Source: Methanoculleus oceani (GTDB lineage Archaea; Halobacteriota; Methanomicrobia; Methanomicrobiales; Methanoculleaceae). Taken from it: a stretch of DNA of 64,000 bases. The stretch's first letter is position 1. The number at the start of each line of letters is the position of its first letter. This document shows positions 57,779-64,000 of the stretch, in pieces. The notes below the pieces were generated by a model that saw only the letters and a list, made by a program, of their open reading frames with translations, did not search any database and was not told the DNA's origin. Location of the stretch: assembly GCF_023702065.1 (NCBI RefSeq), contig NZ_QFDM01000002.1:496001-560000 (forward strand). Reading direction: 5' to 3'. A program made the translations under genes and the position numbers.

Positions 57779-59386
57779 ATGAATAGAGTGGATTCGAGAT
57801 CTATCCAACTACGAGAGACGTTCCGGATCCTTGACGAGCCCGGCGCAGGCATCATCGTAATCGACCGGGATCTGCAGGTGGTCTGGGCAAACACCTGCGC
57901 CACGGATATCCTCTCGACCACCGAGAAGGAGATCCTGGGATTCGATGTCGATCAGGTTCTCGATACACACCTGATGCCGCTCCTGCAGGGGGAAGAAGAT
58001 ACCCGGAGACTCCTCGCCGCGATGCGTGACGGGAACGAGGTATCCGGTCTCGACGTCTCGGTGCAGAGCTCCCGGGGAGAAGAACGGCGGTTCGTCTACT
58101 CCAGCCGGAAGGTACGGCATGAACCGTTCGCCGGGATGTGGGTGCTGTGCATGCGGGACGTCACCGAACGGAAACAGACGAACGAAGGGTTGCTCTCCTC
58201 GAACAGGCAACTTCTGGTCCTCAACCAGATCATGGGGGTATCTGCGTCGTCCCTCTCGCTCGACGAACTGCTCGAGGCATCGCTCTCAAAGACCCTGGAC
58301 CTGCTTGGCTTCGATCTCGGACTGACGTATCTCTTAAATCCGGAACGGACAATGGCACTCACGCGTTACCACCACGCCGTCCCGGAGAACTACCTCGCCC
58401 GCAACAGGACCATCAAGGTCCATCACTGGCCCTGGAACTTTGTCTTCGTTGCCGGACAGCCGCGCTACCTTGAACTGCGGGGCGAGACGGGTACGGTCGA
58501 GGAAGAGATCCTCGCGTCGCTCGGGGTCTCCACGCTCGCCTGCATCCCGATTCTTGCAGAGTCGGTCGTGGTCGGCGCGCTCTTTCTCGGGAGCAGGAAG
58601 ATGGAGGGGCTTGGCGACGAAGAGCGCCGTCTCCTCGAAGCGATCGGGCGGGAGATCGGTTCGGGTGTCCTCCGGAGCATGCTCCACAAACGGCTGGAGG
58701 CAGCTCACCGCGAGACGAACCTCTACCTGGACGTCATGACCCACGACATCAAGAACGCGGAGAACGTCGCGAACCTCTACTGCGATCTCTTACTCGATCT
58801 GCTGGAGGGAGACGCCGCGCAGTATGCGAGGAAACTCAAGGAAAGCGTCAGGAAGAGCACCGGCATCCTCCAGAACGTCTCGACCATCCGCCGCATTCAC
58901 CAGGAGCCGCCCGACCTTAAACCGGTCCACCTCAGCCACGTGATCAGGACCGGGCTCGAACGGACTCCGGAAGCGGATATCTCTTTTGAAGGTACTTCTG
59001 CGGAGGTCTGGGCCGACGATCTGCTCCCCGAGATCTTCGCAAACCTCATCGGCAACGCCGTCAAGTTCGGCGGACCGGATGCCGGGATCGCGATCCGGGT
59101 GGAGGATTGTCCCGAAGAGGACCACACCGTGGTGGTGACCGTGGAGGATACCGGCCCCGGCATCCCTGACGGGATGAAGGAGTCAATCTTCCAGCGGTTC
59201 AGGCAGGGCAAGAACCAGGGGTGCGGGGAAGGACTCGGCCTCTACATCGTCGGGACGCTTATCGAGCGCTACGGCGGCCGGATCTGGGTCGAGGACCGCG
59301 TCTGCGGGAGGCCGGACCTCGGAGCATCGTTCAAGTTCACGCTGCGCGAAGTGGTGCATGCAGGGGCCGACGGGTATGAGGATTGA
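57779..59386 (+). CDS. PAS-GAF sensor histidine kinase
   Basis: The 535-residue soluble kinase has PAS (about 12-125, GAGIIVIDRDLQVVWAN), GAF (about 140-300, with LGVSTLACIPILAESVVVGAL), an H-box LYLDVMTHDIKNAENVANLY (about 317-336) and HATPase with NLIGNAVKFGGP (about 423), EDTGPGIPD (about 456) and GEGLGLYIVG (about 481). The HDIKNAEN H-box is close to that of the 49317 kinase, so both belong to one expanded methanogen group. No response regulator is nearby. Its neighbour is the HdrC-HdrB fusion, but a redox input is inference. A perfect hairpin overlaps its stop. Confidence 0.9.
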   Translation: MNRVDSRSIQLRETFRILDEPGAGIIVIDRDLQVVWANTCATDILSTTEKEILGFDVDQVLDTHLMPLLQGEEDTRRLLAAMRDGNEVSGLDVSVQSSRGEERRFVYSSRKVRHEPFAGMWVLCMRDVTERKQTNEGLLSSNRQLLVLNQIMGVSASSLSLDELLEASLSKTLDLLGFDLGLTYLLNPERTMALTRYHHAVPENYLARNRTIKVHHWPWNFVFVAGQPRYLELRGETGTVEEEILASLGVSTLACIPILAESVVVGALFLGSRKMEGLGDEERRLLEAIGREIGSGVLRSMLHKRLEAAHRETNLYLDVMTHDIKNAENVANLYCDLLLDLLEGDAAQYARKLKESVRKSTGILQNVSTIRRIHQEPPDLKPVHLSHVIRTGLERTPEADISFEGTSAEVWADDLLPEIFANLIGNAVKFGGPDAGIAIRVEDCPEEDHTVVVTVEDTGPGIPDGMKESIFQRFRQGKNQGCGEGLGLYIVGTLIERYGGRIWVEDRVCGRPDLGASFKFTLREVVHAGADGYED

Positions 59387-59400
59387 ACTCCTCATACCCG
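59371..59400. terminator. Perfect hairpin between convergent kinase and MATE genes
   Basis: Twelve-base arms (59371-59382 and 59389-59400) pair perfectly around a 6-nt loop TTGAAC, covering the kinase stop codon and ending 6 nt before the MATE stop. It may end transcription from both sides. Confidence 0.65.
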
Positions 59401-59406
59401 GGGGTT

Positions 59407-60828
59407 TCACGCCGCCGTCGCCGCAGCCTGCCCGATGATGAGCCCTGCCGAATACCGGCGTGCCCAGACGTACCCGAGCACCGCGCCGATCGCGTTCCCT
59501 GCGGCAACCCCCCACCAGACGCCGGAGAGGCCGAGCCCGAGTTCGATCGCGAGTACCCAGACGAAGAAGATCGAGAGAACGACGTTCTGCAGGACCGTGA
59601 TCGTGAGAGACCGTGCGCCGAGGCCGGTCCCCTGGAAGAACGACGACGAGAAGAGCCCGAACCCGACCATGGGGTAGACGAGACTCATAACCCGGAGGTA
59701 CGTCGTCAACTCCGGCGCGATCCCCGATGCGTCGCCCGATGCCGTGAAGATTGCAGCAATCTGGGGGGCAAAGGCAAACGTGCCTGCGGCGAGACCGAGA
59801 CCGATGCCGAGCCCGAGTCTCGCGGCGAAACGGAGTGCGGACTCCATCTTGGCATACGCCCGGGCGCCGTAGGTGGCGCCGGTGACCGCGACCACCGCCG
59901 ACGATATGGCGAGGATCGGTGTTAAGCCGATGCTCACGACCCGCCACCCGACCGAGTAGACTGCGACGCCGTCGGTACTCGATATCAGGACGATGACGCC
60001 GTTCAAGACCAGGGCCATCAGCGCGAGCGCCAGCTGCTCGGCGGCGGCGGGGAGGCCGACCTGCAGGACGTCCCGTACGACCGCAGGGTCGGGGGAGAAT
60101 TTCCGGAGGTGGAGGGAGACGTAGGTATCTCTCTTCACGAAGAGCCAGTAGACCATCGGGACGGCGGCGATGACCTCGGCGAGGATGGTCGCCCAGGCTG
60201 CGCCGGCAATCCCCATATGAAGCGTGTAGATCAGGATCGGGTCGAGGACGATGTTTGCCACCGCTCCTGCCGCCATCGCGTACATGGTCCGCTTTGCGTC
60301 TCCTTCCCCGTGCATGAGCGCGTAGGCGACCTCGCCGAAGAGCAGGGCGAACGTCCCCATAAAGAGGATCCGGGCATACTCGGCGGCGAGGCCGGCGGCG
60401 CTGCCCGCTCCCATGAGGACGAAGAGGTCCCCGGCGAAGAGAGAGAGCGGGACGGTGACGGCGACGGCAAGGACGGTCATCAGGAGGATCGTGTGCATGG
60501 CGACGCTGCTCGCGCCGGCCCTGTCGCGGGCGCCGATCATCCGCGAGAGTGCCGCTTCTCCGCCGGTGCCGAGCCCGCTCGCTAACCCGATGGTTATGAT
60601 GAAGAGCGGGAATGAGAACCCGACGGCGGCAAGAGCGTCTGCACCGAGCCCCGAGACCCAGAACGCGTCGACGACGTTGTAGAGGGTCATGAGGGTCATC
60701 GCGACCATCATCGGCAGGGACAGCCTGAGGATCGCGGTCTTCGGATCGGCGAGGAGTATCTTTGTTCCTTCTGTTTCTTTCTGGTTACTATTTGAGGGTG
60801 TGTCGTCTTCTGATTCACTTGTCGGCAT
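59407..60828 (-). CDS. MATE family efflux transporter
   Basis: This 473-residue transporter has twelve helices in two similar halves, starting after a polar N-terminus at about residue 37 (LSLPMMVAMTLMTLYNVVDAFWVSGLG). It exports drugs or metabolites in exchange for H+ or Na+. Residues around GLASGLGTGGEAALSRMIGA (about 82-101) and FSFPLFI match the family. I start it at ATG 60828 (MPTSESEDD). The upstream 386 bp are intergenic. Substrate unknown. Confidence 0.9.
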   Translation of the reverse strand: MPTSESEDDTPSNSNQKETEGTKILLADPKTAILRLSLPMMVAMTLMTLYNVVDAFWVSGLGADALAAVGFSFPLFIITIGLASGLGTGGEAALSRMIGARDRAGASSVAMHTILLMTVLAVAVTVPLSLFAGDLFVLMGAGSAAGLAAEYARILFMGTFALLFGEVAYALMHGEGDAKRTMYAMAAGAVANIVLDPILIYTLHMGIAGAAWATILAEVIAAVPMVYWLFVKRDTYVSLHLRKFSPDPAVVRDVLQVGLPAAAEQLALALMALVLNGVIVLISSTDGVAVYSVGWRVVSIGLTPILAISSAVVAVTGATYGARAYAKMESALRFAARLGLGIGLGLAAGTFAFAPQIAAIFTASGDASGIAPELTTYLRVMSLVYPMVGFGLFSSSFFQGTGLGARSLTITVLQNVVLSIFFVWVLAIELGLGLSGVWWGVAAGNAIGAVLGYVWARRYSAGLIIGQAAATAA

Positions 60829-61214
60829 ACATATCGCCTGCTGGCGTGCCCACGCCGCGGGCTCCCGGTGCAATCGGGGAGCGTTTAGAGATCGGGTGGG
60901 ACGTCGTGCCAATCTGCTGATTCTGATTGCCGAATGTGTCCGGTATAGGTGGGCGAACTGAAAACGGCCGGTTAATGGTCGTTTCAATTCTCAGATTTCC
61001 GGGCAGTATAGGGCAATACAAGACAAATATGGGCGCTGATTGGTAGATATAGCTTCGCTCCGGGCGAGCGGAAGCGGGCGGTCGACCGTCCTGCTCCGGC
61101 GGCTACGCCCACAATCGAGGGGTATCCGGGCTCTCGACCGGCCGGCAGGGCGCCGCCTCATGCCGAATCGACGAAAGCCGCGGCATCGAATTCTGATCGA
61201 AAAAAGAGACGAGA
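60829..61214. other. Intergenic region, no gene seen
   Basis: 386 bp between MATE and the ATP-cone gene. Six T on the minus strand (61201-61206) follow the ATP-cone stop and probably end that transcript. A short direct repeat, minus-strand GTATTGCCC/TATACTGCCC (about 60997-61017), lies in the probable MATE promoter zone. No protein-like frame. Confidence 0.5.
61201..61206 (-). terminator. Oligo-T terminator after the ATP-cone gene
   Basis: Six T on the minus strand begin about 9 nt after the stop codon. Confidence 0.5.
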
Positions 61215-61505
61215 TCAGCGGGCGGGAATTCCGGCAGCCGCCTCCACCCCGCGTTTCTTCACGGCACGGTCGTACACGAGCCAGTTCTCCTCCCACTCAG
61301 GGTTCCGGGCGCGGAGCTGCTCGAGCACCTGCCGCCGGATCTCGCCGGAGGGCATCCCGTCGTAGGCGGCCCGTTCGACGGCTTCCCCGATCGCCCTGGC
61401 CTCTTCCGGCGGCGCTCCGGATTTAAGCGCACTCACGGTCACCTTCTCCCGCACGAACGGCTCTCTGCGGCCGTCCTGTTTGACAACATCGACCAGTTCA
61501 CTCAC
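61215..61505 (-). CDS. ATP-cone domain protein
   Basis: The 96-residue protein is one ATP-cone domain, the nucleotide-sensing fold found in ribonucleotide reductases and NrdR: VVKQDGRREPFVREKVTVSALKSGAP (about 5-30, in outline) and RNPEWEENWLVYDRAVKKRG (about 72-91). I use GTG 61505 (MSELVDVV after initiation), since a TATA-like CTTATAAC at about 61541-61548 lies upstream; ATG 61559 would add 18 residues. It stands alone, without a reductase gene. It may be a free regulatory subunit or nucleotide sensor. Confidence 0.78.
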   Translation of the reverse strand: MSELVDVVKQDGRREPFVREKVTVSALKSGAPPEEARAIGEAVERAAYDGMPSGEIRRQVLEQLRARNPEWEENWLVYDRAVKKRGVEAAAGIPAR

Positions 61506-61600
61506 CTCCCGGTGGGGTGACACCGGTTCGCCCGGAGTTATAAGGATTCCGGTTCGCATCCCCGTGGAGGCGTGCAACCCCGGGCACGGTCCGGCACCCG

Positions 61601-62683
61601 TCAGCGCCCCCGGAGGCCGCCGAAGACGATAACGTTTCGAATGCCGCGGCCGCCGAGCAGGTTCATGGCCCGCTCGAGCAGAAAGTCGGAGCCGAGAATC
61701 CGGTCGGCCATCCTCTTCGTTCTCGCGGCGGCGAGAAGTTCGCGGCCTATCGCCGAGCGCCACTCCCGCTCGTAGGCCGCGAGGGGCTCGCCGTGCAGCA
61801 GGTGCTTCGCCGCCGCAAGCCCGGCGAGCCTCCCGCAGATCATTGCAGGTGCAATCCCACCCCCGTTGGAGGCGACGACGTGGCCCGCAGCGTCGCCGAC
61901 GGCAAGGACGTTCTCACGGACGGTCTCACCGATGGGGCCGGAGACGGGGACGAACCCCGCCTGGACGTCCCGGGCGGCAAAGCCGTATCCAGCGAGGAAT
62001 GCTCTCAGGAGAACGGGAACCGGGGTGCCTCTTCCCTGCACCCCGAGCCCGACGTTTGCACACCCCTGTTTCGGGAAGAGCCATGCATACCCTCCCGGGG
62101 CAACACGGTTCCCGAAGGAGAACCGGAGACGGTCGCCGAACTCCCCCTCCACCCGGCAGGTGATGGCGGGGGCGAGGACGGCGCAACGCTCCATCCCGGC
62201 CGAGCGGCAGACCGGAGAGAGCGGGCCGTCCGCGGCGACCACGACACCCGCCTCGACCTCGCCCCTGCTGGTCGTGACCCGGCGGCCTTCCCGGCCGAGG
62301 AATTTCGTCTCCACCGAGAGCACGGCGCCCTCACGAACGGCCGCATCCGCGAGGTGCCGGTCGAACGCATCCCTATCAACGGTGTAACCGGCAAGATCGA
62401 ACTCGTACTCCCGGCCGCCGGGGGAGACGGCGACGGCACCCCGGATCCCCCGCCGGACGAGCCCGGGATCGACGGGGAAGAGTTCGTCGAGCCCGGGGGC
62501 GTTCGGGAGCGCTTCGGCAAGCACCGCCGGATCGGCGTTGAACTCCCCGCAACAGACAGGAACGCCAACCTCTCTGCGCTTATCGATCAGGAGGACGTCC
62601 AGCCCCGCCTCCGCCGCGTAGCGTGCGGCGGTGCTGCCGGCGGGGCCCGCACCGACGACGACCACGTCATACCGGTTCCGCAT
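61601..62683 (-). CDS. Geranylgeranyl reductase family FAD protein
   Basis: These enzymes saturate the isoprenoid chains of archaeal lipids. The 360 residues have the FAD dinucleotide motif YDVVVVGAGPAGSTAARYAAEAG (about 5-27, in outline), CCGEFNAD (about 43), the PxxYxWxFP-type segment GGYAWLFPKQG (about 207-217) and VGDAAGHVVASNGGGIAPAM (about 277-296). The start is ATG 62683. Digeranylgeranylglycerophospholipid reductase is the likeliest role, with a UbiA prenyltransferase elsewhere in the window; menaquinone-type or other prenyl reduction is possible. Confidence 0.9.
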   Translation of the reverse strand: MRNRYDVVVVGAGPAGSTAARYAAEAGLDVLLIDKRREVGVPVCCGEFNADPAVLAEALPNAPGLDELFPVDPGLVRRGIRGAVAVSPGGREYEFDLAGYTVDRDAFDRHLADAAVREGAVLSVETKFLGREGRRVTTSRGEVEAGVVVAADGPLSPVCRSAGMERCAVLAPAITCRVEGEFGDRLRFSFGNRVAPGGYAWLFPKQGCANVGLGVQGRGTPVPVLLRAFLAGYGFAARDVQAGFVPVSGPIGETVRENVLAVGDAAGHVVASNGGGIAPAMICGRLAGLAAAKHLLHGEPLAAYEREWRSAIGRELLAAARTKRMADRILGSDFLLERAMNLLGGRGIRNVIVFGGLRGR

Positions 62684-62741
62684 CAGTGCTTCCGTAAGGA
62701 GGGGAAGGGTAAAAAGAGATGGGTGACGACGGCGGGCGGGG

Positions 62742-62987
62742 TTACTCCCCGCCCCGTCTCCGCAACCGCTCGATCCTCTCCGCCACCCGCTCTCTCGCCT
62801 CCGCCGTCGCCGCGACGTCCCGGCGGATCGCGACCTCCAGGATATCGCCCTCCCGGGCATCGGAGGGGAGGAGGGAGCGGGGGAGCGTAAAGCGGATCGA
62901 CTCGTCCTCGCGGAGGAGGAGGACGGCGAGACCCTCCTCTACCCGGTCGAGGCTCGCCCGGAAGGCCGACTCATTCTGCATGGTCAC
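62742..62987 (-). CDS. DUF3006 family protein
   Basis: This 81-residue protein fits DUF3006: RASLDRVEEGLAVLLLREDE and IRFTLPRSLLPSDAREGDILEVAIRRD, a small beta-barrel-like domain with an arginine-rich helical tail. The GTG start at 62987 overlaps the stop of the metallo-beta-lactamase gene by 4 nt (GTGA). DUF3006 is often placed next to secreted ComEC-like beta-lactamase proteins, as here. Function unknown. Confidence 0.82.
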   Translation of the reverse strand: MTMQNESAFRASLDRVEEGLAVLLLREDESIRFTLPRSLLPSDAREGDILEVAIRRDVAATAEARERVAERIERLRRRGGE

Positions 62988-64000
62988 CGCTCCAGGGTGC
63001 TGACGACCGTGCCGTTCGCGTCTGCGAGCGTGGCGAGGTCGCCGTCGTTGTTCCAGACCCCCGTTCCCCGGCCCCAGTAGAGGTCGGTCACGGTGTCGTT
63101 GCCCTCCCCGGAGTGAACGGTGACGTCTGCGCCCGGATCAAGGGTGAAGACCGGGAAGGTATAGGTGTTCCGCGTCCCCTCGTCGGTGACCGTCCAGCCG
63201 GTGAGGTTGACCGCTGTCGCATCCGCATTCGCGACGGTGATCCGCTCGTCCTGGACGTCAAGGTCGGCGATGTATACGCCGGAGGAGGGAGCGGTCGTGG
63301 GCGGCGGCGTGCTCAGGGTTGTTGCCGGCATGGTTGCCGGCGTCGTGGCCCCGGCCGTCACGGTGGCGGACGGTGCCCCGCCGGCCGCAACGGTAAGCGC
63401 CCGGCCGTCGGTGGCGACGATGACGGTCCCGTCAAGGTCGGTCCGGTAGATGCGCGAGCCGGTTGCCTCGATGCGTTCGACCGCCTCCTCGTGGGGATGG
63501 CCGTAGTCGTTCCCCTCACCGACCGGAATGACGCTGATCGCAGGGCTGACCGCGGCCAGGAAGTCCGCCGAGGATGCGTACCGGCTCGCGTGGTGGCCGA
63601 CCTTCAGGACGTCGGCGTCGAGGTCGAGCCCGGCCTCTATCATACTCTCTTCCGCCGGGTTTCCGGCATCGCTCGTGAAGAGGTAGGAGATGTCCCCGTA
63701 CGTCACCTTCAGGACGACCGAGTCCTCGTTTATGTCGCCGAGCGGCTGCGGGGTCGGGTTTAAGATCAGTATTTCGAGGTCGGGATCGAGGGCGATCGCC
63801 TGCCCGCGTTCCGCTGCCGTATACGGTATCCCCTGCTCCTCGACCAGGACGAGCAGGTTCTCGTAGGTCGCCGTGGGATGCGGCTGCGCGGCATCGACGA
63901 ACCGGCCGACCGGGTAGGCGGATACGACGTCGTAAAGGCCGCCGATATGGTCGGAGTGCGCGTGGGTCGCGACAACCACGTCGAGTCTCTCGACGTTCCT
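62984..64000 (-). CDS. Secreted metallo-beta-lactamase/ComEC-like protein with lamin-tail domain (partial; 5' end beyond the window)
   Basis: The visible 338 codons continue past position 64000. The MBL metal site is THAHSDHIGGLYD (HxHxDH), with later ligands in FTSDAGNPAEESM and KVGHHASRY. A Thr/Pro/Ala-rich linker (TTPATMPATTLSTPPPTTAP, about 215-240 of the visible part) precedes a lamin-tail domain (VYIADLDVQDERITVANADA; LTGWTVTD). Such proteins are usually exported and act on phosphodiesters or nucleic acids. DUF3006 is coupled downstream by overlap. The signal peptide, if any, is outside the window. Confidence 0.9.
   Translation of the reverse strand, partial: RNVERLDVVVATHAHSDHIGGLYDVVSAYPVGRFVDAAQPHPTATYENLLVLVEEQGIPYTAAERGQAIALDPDLEILILNPTPQPLGDINEDSVVLKVTYGDISYLFTSDAGNPAEESMIEAGLDLDADVLKVGHHASRYASSADFLAAVSPAISVIPVGEGNDYGHPHEEAVERIEATGSRIYRTDLDGTVIVATDGRALTVAAGGAPSATVTAGATTPATMPATTLSTPPPTTAPSSGVYIADLDVQDERITVANADATAVNLTGWTVTDEGTRNTYTFPVFTLDPGADVTVHSGEGNDTVTDLYWGRGTGVWNNDGDLATLADANGTVVSTLER

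Overview
The window reads as chromosome from a GC-rich methanogenic euryarchaeon, most likely order Methanomicrobiales and Methanoculleus-like. Seen directly: archaeal-type information genes (L15e, L37Ae, Rpo12, SBDS, Brix, Pop5/Rpp30, proteasome alpha, prefoldin beta, NAC, Trm1, a Tyr tRNA with an anticodon-loop intron), ether-lipid genes (UbiA prenyltransferase, geranylgeranyl reductase), methanogen redox genes (F420-dependent NADP oxidoreductase, two heterodisulfide-reductase-like proteins), methanogen DUF2111, and TATA boxes about 25 nt upstream of start codons. The genus is inferred, not proved.

Layout. 1-6.1 kb: a biotin block with pyruvate carboxylase subunit B, an ECF transporter (T subunit, two ATPases, BioY) with a BirA-type operator over the bioY start, BirA itself, and DUF2111. 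5.5-8.6 kb: RNA ligase RtcB and archease with a coupled unknown amidotransferase-like protein, then a DUF2551 regulator. 8.9-9.2 kb: a hairpin-rich repeat. 9.3-12.6 kb: SecF-SecD, thioredoxin, NpdG. 13-20 kb: aldolase, AglJ-type glycosyltransferase, DUF99, UspA, a pilin-like protein with a membrane transglutaminase, a PflA-like radical SAM protein, a PP2C phosphatase and a HEAT-repeat protein, with a second repeat array at 19.1-19.4 kb. 20.4-22.3 kb: tRNA-Asp, tRNA-Tyr and a LeuA/CimA-type synthase whose 5' end looks frameshifted.

22.3-27.2 kb is the archaeal translation/RNA-processing/proteasome superoperon (pfdB, pcc1, Brix, rpo12, L37Ae, SBDS, psmA, Pop5, Rpp30, L15e) without the exosome genes that often sit in its middle. 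27.3-35 kb: MoaC, NAD(P)HX repair enzyme, RecJ-like DHH protein, PUA protein, NAC, TrmI, a small zinc protein, PyrBI and CoaD. 35.3-38.9 kb: gamma-carbonic anhydrase, HdrA-like flavoprotein, MtnA and DUF116 as one tight operon. 39-44 kb: bactofilin-like protein, UbiA, tRNA-Arg, Trm1, DRG GTPase, tRNA-Glu and an MFS exporter.

44-46 kb is an accessory patch: VapBC, HicBA and an apparent McrC remnant. 46-59 kb: a CheB-CheR-PAS fusion and a PAS histidine kinase, ADP-forming acyl-CoA synthetase, a membrane glycosyltransferase, superoxide dismutase, an HdrC-HdrB fusion and a second PAS/GAF kinase. 59-64 kb: MATE exporter, ATP-cone protein, geranylgeranyl reductase, DUF3006 and a metallo-beta-lactamase/lamin-tail protein cut by the window edge.

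The most unusual non-coding signal is a dispersed family of perfect mini-hairpins (5-8 bp arms, mostly GAA/TTC loops) in four intergenic regions. Arm sequences differ from copy to copy while pairing and flanking connectors are kept. A separate C-rich element is shared by two other intergenic stretches.
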